Shown: positions 1-8,600 of the stretch, piece by piece
How positions within the stretch are numbered: position 1 is the stretch's first letter
Layout: the number at the start of each line of letters is the position of its first letter
Source: Chloroflexota bacterium
Lineage (GTDB): Bacteria > Chloroflexota > Anaerolineae > Anaerolineales > UBA11858
DNA: 39,443 nucleotides
NCBI GenBank assembly: GCA_018263575.1
Contig: JAANWX010000077.1
Coordinates: 1 to 39,443 of the forward strand
Direction of reading: 5' to 3'
Position numbers and translations under genes: made by a program
Notes under the pieces: generated by a model
The model's input: only the letters and a program-made list of their open reading frames with translations
Told to the model about the DNA's origin: nothing
Database searches by the model: none

Positions 1-120
1 TAGACTTCAAAAGTCTTCAAAATAGAGCTTGGTGGACCCAAAAGTTCAAAAACGCTTATGAAACTTCTCTTAAAACATCCTCTGAGACTTTTGAAGTTTG
101 CTCCAGGGGAAGGGGCTGAA
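1..120. repeat. 120-bp dispersed repeat, copy 1
   Basis: This block recurs in the same orientation at 26366-26485 with only four substitutions (offsets 19, 41, 52 and 94) and no indels. It carries complementary arms, ACTTCAAAAGTCT at 4-16 and AGACTTTTGAAGT at 75-87, so it can fold into a long hairpin. It touches the left edge of the window, so its outer border is not known. No coding potential was seen. From 121 to 314 I see nothing beyond the 3' flank of the transporter gene. Confidence 0.9.
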
Positions 121-314
121 TGGTTACCTTTTTTATACGAAAACTGCCAATAGATTTCCTAACGCAACAGTTATTATTAATCCCCACATGACTCCCGAGC
201 GCTCATTTTGGGCGGCAAAGTATAGCCCCGGGCTGGCAGCCATCCCGGTTAAGAAGACGGCTAAATGGATTTTGAATTTGTTGTCACGCAACTTTTTCAT
301 ATTTTTTCTTCATT

Positions 315-1841
315 TTAGAACAATACTCCCAGGGCAGTCAAAAGGCTGATCAGCAGGATCAAAACCCCAGTATAAACTAACATTTTTCGCATGATTTCCC
401 CTTCCCGACCAGCCATGCCTCCCGTGCTGGCCCCGACCACAATCTTAGTGGGCGCTATCACAGAGCCCAAAGCGGCTCCCGATGTTTGCGCAGCCAGGAT
501 AATGGCCACAGGGTACCCTAAAATTTGAGCGGTGTGCATTTGGAGGGCAGCGAAAACCACGTTGGAATTGGTATTGCTCCCTGTCATAAAAGCCCCTAAA
601 GCGCCCATCCAGGGGGAGAGGACTGGGAAGGACCTTCCCACGGAAGTGGAAAGACCTTGGGCCAGGGCGTTGGTCATACCGGCGTGCTCCATGATTACAA
701 CCATAAAGACCATGGCCGTAATTCCCACGCTAGAAGTGATGACGCGCTTCAGCGTCCCGCTCACAATCCTTCTAAAAGCGTCCTCTCCCTCATACCATCC
801 CGCTTGGCGGTAGATTAAAAAAGCGATTAGAGCCGAGATCAAGAGAATTAGCCCCGCGTGGCGGAAGAGGGAGATTTCCCGGCCCGGCCCGGCGGGGGTG
901 GTGTGTCCCAGCGTGGTCGCCAAAGCGGGGAAATCGAGGGTGAGGGGGAAGGTTCCCAGGGCGTCATGGATGGGGGGGATTAGCTGCACGCTCAGGGTGA
1001 AGATAACCAGCATCCCATACCCGGAGATGGCCATGAGCAGCGGTCGCCAGTCTAAGGGGTCACCACTCTCGGCCTTCTCTCCCCGGAAATATCGTGCCAA
1101 GGGGAAGCCGACCACCAGGCCGGTTAATCCCCCAATAAGCCCGCCGATGTTCCACAGCCCAGAGGTGGCGGCCAGGAATTGCCCCACGCTCATTGCTCCG
1201 CCCAAGAGGAGAATTGCTCCCCCCAAGCGGCGAATGGCGGCCCATCCCCCAACAGCGTGGGCTACGATCATTCCCACCCCCAAACCGGCCACGCCCAGGA
1301 AAATGGCCGCAGGCGCGGCTAGGACTTCCCAACTGGATCCGGTGGCTGCCATGAGGGCGTTGAAGGAGGATCCCAAAGAGCCAAAGGTGACTGCCCAGGA
1401 GTGTCCCACAGAGGGGATGACCACGGCTGAGAGAGGTGAGAACCCCAATCCCACCAAGATTGGAGCGACGACGGCCACGGGGACGCCAAATCCCCCCGCG
1501 CCTTGTAAAAAGGAAGAAAAGACCCAACCGATGATCAGGGCTTGCATGCCTCGGTCGGCGGTGAGGTGAGGGAGGGATTGGCCAATGACGCGGATAGCCC
1601 CGGCTTCGTCCGCGACCCGAAAAAGGAAGAAGGCGGCCCAGATGACCATTAAAACGTCGATGATGAGCAGGAAGGCCTTGGCATGCGTATAGGCCAAGAG
1701 TTCAAGTCTGGCCCCGAAAAAGGCTACGGCAATAACCAGGGCAATCAAGTATCCGGCCGCTCCGGCCCGTGAGGCTCCCCAGCGAAAGCCAACCATGAGA
1801 ACGAGGATAACAACGATGGGGGCGATGGCTAACCAGAACAT
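315..1841 (-). CDS. L-lactate permease (LctP) family transporter
   Basis: A 508-residue, strongly hydrophobic protein with about 12 or more predicted membrane spans and hardly any soluble domain. The stretch around residues 100-170 (FLQGAGGFGVPVAVVAPILV, then SVGHSWAVTFGSLGSS) and the C-terminal SNTNSNVVFA and AAQTSGAALGSVIAPTK segments are typical of the LctP family. That family imports lactate or glycolate by proton symport. The length is slightly short of the usual 530-560. The ATG directly follows the TAA of the CPBP protease gene upstream, so the two genes are probably cotranscribed and translationally coupled. The Shine-Dalgarno is weak. The substrate is inferred from family only; related carriers for other short hydroxy acids exist. 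Confidence 0.88.
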   Translation of the reverse strand: MFWLAIAPIVVILVLMVGFRWGASRAGAAGYLIALVIAVAFFGARLELLAYTHAKAFLLIIDVLMVIWAAFFLFRVADEAGAIRVIGQSLPHLTADRGMQALIIGWVFSSFLQGAGGFGVPVAVVAPILVGLGFSPLSAVVIPSVGHSWAVTFGSLGSSFNALMAATGSSWEVLAAPAAIFLGVAGLGVGMIVAHAVGGWAAIRRLGGAILLLGGAMSVGQFLAATSGLWNIGGLIGGLTGLVVGFPLARYFRGEKAESGDPLDWRPLLMAISGYGMLVIFTLSVQLIPPIHDALGTFPLTLDFPALATTLGHTTPAGPGREISLFRHAGLILLISALIAFLIYRQAGWYEGEDAFRRIVSGTLKRVITSSVGITAMVFMVVIMEHAGMTNALAQGLSTSVGRSFPVLSPWMGALGAFMTGSNTNSNVVFAALQMHTAQILGYPVAIILAAQTSGAALGSVIAPTKIVVGASTGGMAGREGEIMRKMLVYTGVLILLISLLTALGVLF

Positions 1842-2843
1842 TTAATTTTCTTGATCCTCGTCTTCTGAAATTTCAGTCCCTGTGCTTTGGGTATAAGTCC
1901 AGATGAAAAATGCCCCTATGGCCAAAGCCGGAAGAAGGATAAGGCCCGCCTCAGGGCCAAAGGATCCTCCTGTCCAGAGGATGGGACCTTTTACGGTATG
2001 AACAATCAGGCGCGGAACGTTCAAGCCGCTGACCGGAAAGCCAAATATGTTGCCCTCGAAGAAATTCCAACCGATGTGGAGGCCAATTGGGAGCCATAAT
2101 TGCCGCGTGCTGATGTAGCCATAGGCCAGAAAAAGGCCGGAAACAATAAGACCAATCAGAGAAACTATGGAGAAGTTAGGGTTTGCCAAGTGGGCAACGG
2201 AGAAGATCAATGAGGAAATAGCCACGGCCCAATAAATATTCAGCCCATCTTCCAGGTTTTGGAGCCAATAACCACGGGTGAGCAATTCCTCTTGCCAACC
2301 AACAATGATGAAAATACCCAAGAATAGGAGGATGTTTACTAGCATCGTTTTTAGGGGTTGGAGGTTCCAGGCAAAATCCTGAAAGGTTAGCCAACCCAAG
2401 GCCCATTCGGCCAGGAAGATGATGCCCATCATCAGGGCGGCTATGCCGATACCCACCGCCAGATCAAGCCAGGCTTTGGGGTTTATTTTTAGTCCCAGGC
2501 TGGCAAAGGATCGGTTGTCAATGATGGTGCGAGATACAAAGACGGATCCCGTGATGGCGAACAACATGATGATTTCAGAGATGAGAAAGCTGTAGGTGGC
2601 TAGGGCGGGGATGTTCCCCAGCAGGTAATAGCCAATGATATATTGAAGCCCAAAAAGCAGGGTGACCAGAAGAATGAATTGGATCGTTAGTCGCCATCCA
2701 GCGCGAAGACGGGGTTCTTGTGGGGAGAGGAATACGATTTGGAAGAAAGAACGTTTTGGCTGCGCAGGTTCTGGAGGCGCGGTTTCTTCTGAGGCTGTTT
2801 CTCCAGGCTGGTTAAGTTTTTCTGGGGGTGTTGTGGTGTTCAC
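1842..2843 (-). CDS. CPBP family intramembrane metalloprotease
   Basis: A 333-residue membrane protein with a roughly 40-residue Pro/Glu-rich cytosolic N-terminus followed by about eight hydrophobic segments. The three signatures of the CPBP (Abi/RCE1-like) family are present in order: EELLTR (EExxxR), FSVAH (FxxxH) and HIGWN (HxxxN). These provide the glutamate and histidine residues of the putative metal site in the membrane. Substrates of most bacterial CPBP proteins are unknown; roles in prenyl-protein processing, bacteriocin immunity and membrane-protein anchoring are described for relatives. The start is GTG, chosen because AAGGAG lies seven bases upstream. It precedes the lactate-permease gene without a gap. 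Confidence 0.9.
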   Translation of the reverse strand: MNTTTPPEKLNQPGETASEETAPPEPAQPKRSFFQIVFLSPQEPRLRAGWRLTIQFILLVTLLFGLQYIIGYYLLGNIPALATYSFLISEIIMLFAITGSVFVSRTIIDNRSFASLGLKINPKAWLDLAVGIGIAALMMGIIFLAEWALGWLTFQDFAWNLQPLKTMLVNILLFLGIFIIVGWQEELLTRGYWLQNLEDGLNIYWAVAISSLIFSVAHLANPNFSIVSLIGLIVSGLFLAYGYISTRQLWLPIGLHIGWNFFEGNIFGFPVSGLNVPRLIVHTVKGPILWTGGSFGPEAGLILLPALAIGAFFIWTYTQSTGTEISEDEDQEN

Positions 2844-2879
2844 AGGTGTTCTCCTTGTGGGTAGTTGGGTATTGGGGGG

Positions 2880-2945
2880 TAGATATTGGATACTGGATAG
2901 TAGATATTAGATATTGGATAGTAGATATTGGATATTGGATGTTGG
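2880..2945. repeat. Degenerate tandem TAGATATTGGATA repeat
   Basis: Several imperfect copies of a 12-14 base unit reading approximately TAGATATTGGATA lie upstream of the CPBP gene. The 2844-3165 intergenic stretch otherwise holds no gene that I can support. The unit resembles other sentence-like short repeats in this window but has no recognised function. Confidence 0.75.
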
Positions 2946-3165
2946 CTAAAGGATGACGGGAAATTAGTAGTTTATGGCATAAATCCATCCCCGGTTTATT
3001 TGTTCTGCCCGTGAGACCTCTGAGGTTATAAGGCCGTAAACCTGGGCGGTCTTGGGGTACGAAGTTGCCAAAGGACTTCTGCCAAAGGGTATTATTCGGT
3101 TGGTTTGTTAATGTGTTGGTGCTGGGCCTTAGCACCGCACTATTATAATGGATTTTGGGGATGGT

Positions 3166-4047
3166 TCAGATCCGGACTTTGGAGGATAAAAATGTATTCA
3201 TGACCTGAAACACTCGTTCCGGAGCTTCGAGGGGTGCCAGGTGGCCCGTTTTGGGGATGGTATGCAACTCGGCACAGGGGAGTCGATTCAGCAGCCTGCG
3301 GGCTGTGTGGTCTCGAAATGAATTGGAATTTGCTCCTTGGATGAGTAAGACGGGAATATTTAATTGCGGGGCGCGCCGCCAAAGATGGACGTCATGCAGC
3401 CCTGCTGTGGCGTAGATGCGAGCTTCCCATTGCGGTGAATAAGCCAGCCTTACCTGGCCGTCAGGTTCCTGGCGGCTGAGAGCGTTGACGTAGGCACGTA
3501 ATCCCTGATTAGAAATACGCCGGAAAACGGCTTTGGTGCGATAGTTTTCGTACATGGCTTCGCGGCTGGGAAAACGTGAGCGGCGATTGAGCGCACCTTT
3601 GATGAGGGGGTGGAGACGGGGTCCCACGCCCAGTTTGGTTATCACTCTCCATGCTGCCCGTTTCCATGGCACAAAGAGTATTGGTTCCACAAGCACTAGA
3701 GCCTGAAAGAGTTCCGGTCGTTCTAAGGAGGCCATGAGGGTAGAAGTGGCCCCCACAGAGTGGCCTATGCCGATGATTTTATTCTCTCCAGGAGAGGCCT
3801 TTGCGCCGACTGACACCAAAAACCTCAGCAGGTCTTGGCCTAAAAGGCTCCAATCAGAGAGTTCTTCCGGGTCAGTGTTGGGCCATAAGGGTCGAAAATA
3901 CGAAGCCACTACCTGGTACTCCAAGGCGAAATGTTCCAGGAAGGGGGTATAGGCTTCAGGGGGGTAGCCGTTGGCGTGCGCAAAGTGCAAAAGGCCGTCT
4001 TCTGTGCCAAGTGTGATGTGGGGGATGGCCATTTGTGGGTCAGTCAT
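3166..4047 (-). CDS. Alpha/beta hydrolase fold protein
   Basis: A 293-residue soluble protein. The nucleophile elbow is GIGHSVGAT (GHSVG, Ser nucleophile) near residue 95, and the catalytic His is in PKTGHLAPLEAPE near the C-terminus. The likely acid is in or near the loop after VLLIQGANSN. The central region has the helical cap usual for lipase- or haloperoxidase-like esterases. Substrate and exact reaction cannot be told from sequence. The ATG at 4047 was preferred to an upstream TTG. It overlaps the end of the small membrane-protein gene by eight bases, so expression probably depends on translational coupling, since no Shine-Dalgarno is visible. Confidence 0.85.
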   Translation of the reverse strand: MTDPQMAIPHITLGTEDGLLHFAHANGYPPEAYTPFLEHFALEYQVVASYFRPLWPNTDPEELSDWSLLGQDLLRFLVSVGAKASPGENKIIGIGHSVGATSTLMASLERPELFQALVLVEPILFVPWKRAAWRVITKLGVGPRLHPLIKGALNRRSRFPSREAMYENYRTKAVFRRISNQGLRAYVNALSRQEPDGQVRLAYSPQWEARIYATAGLHDVHLWRRAPQLNIPVLLIQGANSNSFRDHTARRLLNRLPCAELHTIPKTGHLAPLEAPERVFQVMNTFLSSKVRI

Positions 4048-4258
4048 TTTTACCAAATAGCTTACGGATTAAACGAAAACGCCCGCTGGGTGGTTTTTCT
4101 TCTCTACCAAATTGACGCAATCCAAGAGCCAAAAGGAATAAGACGACACTACCAAAACAAAAATTGCGAAAAAGCTCGCTTTGGGTGGGGGCCGCCAAGA
4201 AGACAATAAATAATAGCAAGCCTATTAGGAGAAAGAAATTCGAGAGTTTTTTGGTCAT
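4040..4258 (-). CDS. Small membrane protein, unknown function
   Basis: A 72-residue product starting MTKKLSNFFLL, with two closely spaced hydrophobic stretches (about residues 6-24 and 32-48) and a basic C-terminal tail. The open frame extends further upstream, but that part runs through a palindromic repeat and degenerate GGTCTAAATGGTC repeats. The ATG at 4258 is therefore the credible start, though its ribosome-binding site is poor. Its 3' end overlaps the alpha/beta hydrolase start by eight bases, which is the main argument that it is real. No family recognised. Confidence 0.55.
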   Translation of the reverse strand: MTKKLSNFFLLIGLLLFIVFLAAPTQSELFRNFCFGSVVLFLLALGLRQFGREEKPPSGRFRLIRKLFGKND

Positions 4259-4282
4259 GGGGGATGGTCTGAATGGTCTAAA

Positions 4283-4333
4283 TGGTCGGCCAAACGGCCA
4301 AATAAAAGTAATTTGGCAAGCACGTTTGGCTTG
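4283..4333. repeat. 51-bp nested-palindrome repeat, copy 1
   Basis: Nearly identical (one T/C difference) to 5488-5538. The element is a double hairpin. The outer arms are GCCAAACG (4289-4296) with CGTTTGGC (4323-4330). The inner arms are GCCAAAT (4297-4303) with ATTTGGC (4311-4317). The two copies lie on either side of the threonine aldolase gene, in the same orientation. Confidence 0.9.
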
Positions 4334-4373
4334 ATGGTCTAAGTGGTCTGAGGGGTCAGGATGGAAAGGCAAA

Positions 4374-4430
4374 TGAGACGAATAAGACCAATAAGATCAA
4401 TAAGACCAATGAGACCAATAAGACTAACGA
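4374..4430. repeat. Degenerate AATAAGACC tandem repeat
   Basis: About six imperfect copies of a nine-base unit (AATAAGACC and variants with GAT or GAG) fill the gap between the threonine aldolase stop and the 51-bp palindrome. A related AGACCAAT series occurs before sbcC at 36395-36455. Confidence 0.75.
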
Positions 4431-5467
4431 CTACCAAGCACGTTTTGAAAGGCTTGGGCTACTTTTTCTATATGGCTGTCTTCAACCCAATAATGGAGAA
4501 CTAAGCGGAAACGGCGCTGTGCGGTGGCACTCACCAAGACCCCATATTGGCGCAGTTTTTCGGCCACCTGGGGAGCGTTGAGGGGATCATCATCTGATAA
4601 GGTGCAGTAGACCATGTTGGTAGCGGGTGTGCCGGGTTCTAGTTGTAGGCGGGGGATTTCAGCTAGCCTTTGGGCCAGAAGTTGGGCACGGGTGTGGTCT
4701 TCCCCCAGGCGGGGGAGGATGGTCTCCAGGGCGACAATGCCGGCAGCGGCGATGATCCCAGCCTGGCGCATCCCGCCACCGAGCATCTTCCGGGTTCGCC
4801 TGGCCCGTTTGATGAAATCTCCGCTCCCGCACAACACTGAACCCACAGGGGCGCCTAAGCCTTTGCTCAGGCAAAAGGTCACGGAATCGACCGGTCCGGC
4901 CAGCGCGGCTGGTTCCACGTCCAGGGCGACGGCGGCGTTGAAGAGTCGCGCCCCGTCCAGGTGGAGTTTCAACCCCTCGGATTGTGCCAAATCCCCCACC
5001 TGGTGGGTGTACTCAACCGACAGGGGAGCGCCGCCACACCGGTTATGAGTATTCTCCAGGGTAACGAGTCGCGTGGGCGGGTAGTGATCATTCTCGGCGC
5101 GGATGGCGTTTTTGATGTCATCCAGGCGCAGAGTCCCGTCGCTTTGGTTAGGGATGGTGTGGGGGTGGATACCGCCTAAAGCTGCGATTCCGCCCACTTC
5201 GAATAAAAAGGTGTGGGCCATGTCTCCGAGGATGATTTCGTCTCCCCGCCCGCAATGGGTCAATATGGCGGCCAGGTTTCCCATGGTTCCCGAGGGAAGG
5301 AAAAGGCCAGCCTCTTTTCCCAGCAAATTGGCTGACATTTCTTCGAGGCGATTCACGGTGGGGTCTTCCCCGTAAACGTCATCGCCTACGGGGGCTGAGG
5401 CCATGGCCTGGCGCATTGCGGGCGTGGGCTTGGTGACGGTGTCGGAACGGAGGTCAATGGTTTTCAT
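4424..5467 (-). CDS. ltaE: Low-specificity L-threonine aldolase
   Basis: A 347-residue PLP enzyme of the beta-eliminating lyase / threonine aldolase family. It cleaves L-threonine or L-allo-threonine to glycine and acetaldehyde. The N-terminus [19 protein letters not shown] is characteristic of the family. [12 protein letters not shown] is the PLP phosphate-binding region, [14 protein letters not shown] carries the aspartate that contacts the pyridine nitrogen, and [13 protein letters not shown] contains the Schiff-base lysine. The frame is open 62 codons further upstream, but that extension reads through palindromic repeats. The ATG at 5467 has AAGGAA about eight bases upstream and matches the family start. 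Stereospecificity cannot be judged. Confidence 0.95.
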   Translation of the reverse strand: MKTIDLRSDTVTKPTPAMRQAMASAPVGDDVYGEDPTVNRLEEMSANLLGKEAGLFLPSGTMGNLAAILTHCGRGDEIILGDMAHTFLFEVGGIAALGGIHPHTIPNQSDGTLRLDDIKNAIRAENDHYPPTRLVTLENTHNRCGGAPLSVEYTHQVGDLAQSEGLKLHLDGARLFNAAVALDVEPAALAGPVDSVTFCLSKGLGAPVGSVLCGSGDFIKRARRTRKMLGGGMRQAGIIAAAGIVALETILPRLGEDHTRAQLLAQRLAEIPRLQLEPGTPATNMVYCTLSDDDPLNAPQVAEKLRQYGVLVSATAQRRFRLVLHYWVEDSHIEKVAQAFQNVLGSR

Positions 5468-5487
5468 GGGTAGTTCCTTGGTCTGAG

Positions 5488-5538
5488 TGGTCGGCCAAAC
5501 GGCCAAATAAAAGCAATTTGGCAAGCACGTTTGGCTTG
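5488..5538. repeat. 51-bp nested-palindrome repeat, copy 2
   Basis: Second copy of the element at 4283-4333, in the same orientation, with a single substitution in the inner loop. It lies just upstream of the threonine aldolase start, inside the roughly 180-bp gap after the RluD-like gene, and would be part of the aldolase leader if the genes are cotranscribed. Confidence 0.9.
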
Positions 5539-5546
5539 GCGGTCGA

Positions 5547-5584
5547 AGGTGCATTGCACTTGCAGTCCAAAGTGCGTTGCACCT
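5547..5584. repeat. Inverted repeat AGGTGCATTGCACTT / AAGTGCGTTGCACCT
   Basis: Two 15-base arms (5547-5561 and 5570-5584), complementary except for two central positions, with an eight-base loop. The core GTGCA...TGCAC resembles the first palindrome of the composite repeats at 19839 and 28386. It sits between the RluD-like and threonine aldolase genes. Confidence 0.75.
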
Positions 5585-5649
5585 GGTTTTGGTCGAGTGG
5601 CCTAGTCCCTGGTTGCCTAGTCCCTGGTCACCTGTTACCTGATTCCTCA

Positions 5650-6588
5650 TCAACTCACCCGCAACTCATCTAGGACTTGGACAAGTTCAGGAGGGAGAGG
5701 GGCTTCGAAAGTGCTGGGCTCGCTCTCACCGGGGATGATGATGGAGAGACGGGCGGCGTGTAAAAATTGCCGTTTTATGGGCAAGGTGGGATTTCTGAAG
5801 CCATACTGGGCATCGCCAACTACCGGACACTCCAAAAAAGCCATGTGCACGCGAATTTGGTGGGTGCGCCCCGTGAGAATGTGAACTTCTAACAAGGTAT
5901 GGTTTTTGAATTCTTCGATTGTATAGTATTCGCTGATGGCCTCTTTCCCATGTTGGGGGAGAACCGGGGCCATGCGCTTGCGGTTGGTAGGGTCTCGGCC
6001 AATGGCAACCTCTACTCGTCCTTTGGGCGTGGGGGGACGTCCATCCACCAGGGCGTGATACTCTTTTTCTACCGTGCGCTCCTGGAATTGATCCTGCAAG
6101 ACGTGTTGGGCGTGGTCGTTCTTGGCGAGGAGAATGAGTCCAGAGGTGAACCGGTCAAGGCGGTGAACCAACCCGGGACGTTTGACGCCTCCCACCCCCT
6201 CAATTTCGGGGGAATGGGCCAGAGCGGCCTGAACCAGCGTCCCGGTTTCGTGTCCCGGGGCCGGGTGAACGACCATGCCGGCCGATTTGTTGACTACCAA
6301 GATGTCATCATTCTCAAAAACCACATCCAGTGGAATCTTCTCGGGTTGCAGGTGCGTGGGCTGGGGAGGAGGAACCTGAACCCTGATTTCTGCGCCCGGT
6401 GGCACCTGTTCGGCTTTGGTCAGAACAGGGTGGCCATCAACAAGAACTTTTCCAGCCTTGATTAGTTTTTGTAGTTGGGAGCGGGAATAGTCTTCTAGTT
6501 CGGCGGCTAGAACTTTGTCCAACCGCAACGATGCGCCATTTTTTTCAAGCTCTGCCTGGTAAATAAAGGTAAATGTTTGTTCACTCAT
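5650..6588 (-). CDS. rluD: RluA/RluD-family 23S rRNA pseudouridine synthase
   Basis: A 312-residue protein. Residues 10-70 form an S4 RNA-binding domain ([19 protein letters not shown], then KAGKVLVDG). The catalytic domain follows, with motif [19 protein letters not shown] holding the catalytic aspartate, and [13 protein letters not shown] further on, both typical of the RluA/C/D group. It probably isomerises uridines in helix 69 or another site of 23S rRNA; the exact target is inferred. The ATG at 6588 gives the MSEQ start. It overlaps the lspA stop as ATGAGTGA, a translational-coupling arrangement. The lspA-rluD order is common in bacteria. Confidence 0.93.
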   Translation of the reverse strand: MSEQTFTFIYQAELEKNGASLRLDKVLAAELEDYSRSQLQKLIKAGKVLVDGHPVLTKAEQVPPGAEIRVQVPPPQPTHLQPEKIPLDVVFENDDILVVNKSAGMVVHPAPGHETGTLVQAALAHSPEIEGVGGVKRPGLVHRLDRFTSGLILLAKNDHAQHVLQDQFQERTVEKEYHALVDGRPPTPKGRVEVAIGRDPTNRKRMAPVLPQHGKEAISEYYTIEEFKNHTLLEVHILTGRTHQIRVHMAFLECPVVGDAQYGFRNPTLPIKRQFLHAARLSIIIPGESEPSTFEAPLPPELVQVLDELRVS

Positions 6589-7093
6589 CCAATACTTCCT
6601 GCGTCTCGGCATCATCCTGGGGTGATTTTCGTTCCTCGAGCCAAATCCCTAGTAGGAGAACGCCCGCCCCCAGGGTGAGGCTGGAATCAGCCACGTTGAA
6701 GACCGGAAAGTTTCCCACAGAGATGAAATCTGTGACATAACCACGGGTTAATCGGTCCACTAGATTGCCAATTGCTCCACCAAGTTGCATGGCCAGGGCT
6801 AGGCGGAGAAAGAAATCGCCAGCAGGGATGTGGGGAAAATAATAAAGGATCAAAAGGACAACAACGACCGCTAAACCTGTGAAGAGAAGGCTTAAGTTGG
6901 GGGCCATACCAAAAGCAGCACCCGTGTTGCGCCAATTAACAATACGGAAATAGGGTTGGAGCCATTTCCATGGCATCCACCTTTCATTAAAACTTAAGTT
7001 GTTGTGAACGATTAATTTTGTCCATTGGTCTAAGGCCGCTATGAGCCCGGCCACTGGCACTAAAAAGATATAAGCATTGAGATATTTTTTCAA
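6581..7093 (-). CDS. lspA: Lipoprotein signal peptidase (signal peptidase II)
   Basis: An integral membrane aspartyl protease that cleaves signal peptides of diacylglyceryl-modified prolipoproteins. About 170 residues with four membrane spans. Conserved blocks are DQWTK near residue 21, NWRNTGAAFG, GNLVDRLTRGYVTDF (first catalytic Asp) and FNVADSSLTLG (second catalytic Asp). The frame is open from a TTG at 7105, but GGAGG lies inside the first codons and five bases before a second TTG at 7093. That second TTG is therefore the probable start, giving MKKYLNAYIF. It overlaps the RluD-like gene by eight bases. Lgt, the preceding enzyme of the pathway, is encoded at 10988-11788. Confidence 0.94.
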   Translation of the reverse strand: MKKYLNAYIFLVPVAGLIAALDQWTKLIVHNNLSFNERWMPWKWLQPYFRIVNWRNTGAAFGMAPNLSLLFTGLAVVVVLLILYYFPHIPAGDFFLRLALAMQLGGAIGNLVDRLTRGYVTDFISVGNFPVFNVADSSLTLGAGVLLLGIWLEERKSPQDDAETQEVLDE

Positions 7094-7178
7094 ACGAACC
7101 TCCAAAATCTAGTTAAGATACCCCATTTTACCGTAAATCTGGTGGATTGGAGAGTGGTACAGATCAGGGAAAAAATAT

Positions 7179-7207
7179 TTGAGAAACTTGGAAAGTCATG
7201 CTATAAT
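7179..7207 (+). promoter_or_regulatory. Sigma-70-type promoter of the HNH gene
   Basis: TTGAGA at 7179-7184 and a perfect TATAAT at 7202-7207 with a 17-base spacer, oriented toward the HNH gene and about 70 bases upstream of its ATG. It lies in the divergent gap with lspA. Confidence 0.75.
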
Positions 7208-7278
7208 CTTCCGCGTAAGATTTGAGCACAGGGGAAGTAGTTTCAGCACTTTGTAGATAATGGAGTTCAGCGCTCACC

Positions 7279-7782
7279 ATGGATACACCTGTACTGGTTT
7301 TAAATGGCAATTACGCTCCCATTAACGTGTGCACTACGCGACGAGCGATGGGCTTGATCGTGGTTGGAAAAGCTAACCTGGTCTTGGATGGGCGCGGGGT
7401 TATACGAACTGTATCCAAGAAGTTTCCTAAGCCTTCAGTCATTCGCCTGCGAGAAATAGTCAAACTGCCTCGTCCCCAAGTAAAATTGAATAAGAAGGAA
7501 ATTTTCCGGCGAGATAATTACCGGTGCCAATATTGTGGAAAACACAGCCATGACCTGACGGTGGATCACATTGTCCCCCAGCGATTAGGCGGCGAATCCA
7601 CCTGGAAAAATCTCATCACCGCGTGTGCAAAATGCAACCATAAAAAAGGCGGTCAAACTTTGCAGCAATCAGGGTTAAAGCTGCAATCTGTCCCCCGTCA
7701 ACCCCCTAGTTCAGCGAAATACATTTTCAAAAACTATCTCAGACAATACGAAGAATGGGAGCCATTTATTCACGGGTGGTAA
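7279..7782 (+). CDS. HNH endonuclease family protein
   Basis: A 167-residue protein. The N-terminal 70 residues (VLVLNGNYAPINVCTTRRA, then AMGLIVVGKANLV) are typical of the small stand-alone HNH proteins widespread in bacteria. The HNH domain spans about residues 75-135. It has CQYCG and CAKCNHKKG as a zinc-binding CxxC pair, DHIVPQRLGGESTWKN as the catalytic histidine region, and a terminal Asn/His element. The biological role of this chromosomal family is not settled; DNA nicking or repair is possible. It is the only plus-strand gene in the first 15.9 kb, with its own promoter. It ends four bases from the convergent MBL gene. Confidence 0.9.
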   Translation: MDTPVLVLNGNYAPINVCTTRRAMGLIVVGKANLVLDGRGVIRTVSKKFPKPSVIRLREIVKLPRPQVKLNKKEIFRRDNYRCQYCGKHSHDLTVDHIVPQRLGGESTWKNLITACAKCNHKKGGQTLQQSGLKLQSVPRQPPSSAKYIFKNYLRQYEEWEPFIHGW

Positions 7783-7786
7783 TGGA

Positions 7787-8545
7787 TTATTTGGCTCCAA
7801 TCTCCATAAGGTCATGGGCCAAAATCACCTGACCGGAGAAATTCTTTTGCGCCTCTGCAATCAAATCTTCAGGCCCTTTTTCATTCAAGGAGTAGTGGAT
7901 TAGGCAGAGCGTATCCACCTCTGACCTGTGGGCAATTTCTCCAGCCTGAGCAGCGGAGGAATGCCCTCGTGTGTTCCCTGTGGCTTCGTGGATGAGGACG
8001 TTCGCCCGCGAAGCCAAGGAGACCACATCGGGGCAAGGTTCCGTGTCGCAGGAATAAGCCACTACAAAATCTTCTTTGCAGAATCCAACCCGCAGGCCAA
8101 TGGTGGGAATCAAGTGTTTTACAGGGGCGGTGTGTATCAAAAACTCTTCGTTATCCAAAGCAACGGTCATGGTTTCCGATGGCAAGCGGTGAAAAATGAC
8201 TGGGAAAAAATTAGGCCAGCTTCCCCAATCGTAGAATCCCATCAGTTTTTCCATCCGGGTTAGGGTGTGGTGTAAACCATAAATGTCTAGCTGCTTTTCC
8301 CGTCCCACCAGCCACATATTCATCAATAAGAGGGGAACGCCTGAAACATGATCGGGGTGGAAGTGGGTTAGGATTAAATCGGTCACGTCATTAATTCCTA
8401 AGCCAGCCAGACGCAGGCGGGTCACAGGACTTCCAACGCAATCGACCAATATGGTATGTTCTTTGCCCATAAAGACCAGGTGCGTGTTTTCGTGATCTTC
8501 ATAAGGTACAGCGCTTGCTGATCCTAAAACGATAACCTTAGACAT
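7787..8545 (-). CDS. MBL-fold metallohydrolase, ribonuclease Z-like
   Basis: A 252-residue metallo-beta-lactamase fold protein. The metal-binding motif is THFHPDHVSG (HxHxDH) near residue 61. YSCDTEPC holds the bridging aspartate, HEATGNTRGHSS another ligand region, and LIHYS the C-terminal histidine, as in RNase Z / ElaC relatives. It lacks the long exosite arm of true tRNase Z, so the substrate could be a phosphodiester other than pre-tRNA. GAGGAA precedes the ATG at about ten bases. A TATAAT element lies about 25 bases upstream of the start region on the minus strand, but no good -35 is seen. Confidence 0.85.
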   Translation of the reverse strand: MSKVIVLGSASAVPYEDHENTHLVFMGKEHTILVDCVGSPVTRLRLAGLGINDVTDLILTHFHPDHVSGVPLLLMNMWLVGREKQLDIYGLHHTLTRMEKLMGFYDWGSWPNFFPVIFHRLPSETMTVALDNEEFLIHTAPVKHLIPTIGLRVGFCKEDFVVAYSCDTEPCPDVVSLASRANVLIHEATGNTRGHSSAAQAGEIAHRSEVDTLCLIHYSLNEKGPEDLIAEAQKNFSGQVILAHDLMEIGAK

Positions 8546-8600
8546 AAAAAATATATTCCTCGCTCTCTATAATTCTTTTTATTATACCATTAAAGAATAA

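Noticed and set aside
98-349. Small frame after the 120-bp repeat
   Set aside because: Begins inside the repeat, has no family match and overlaps the 3' end of the transporter gene on the other strand.
898-1569. Plus-strand frame of 223 codons
   Set aside because: Antisense to the lactate-permease-family gene, with Pro/Thr/Lys-rich low-complexity translation.
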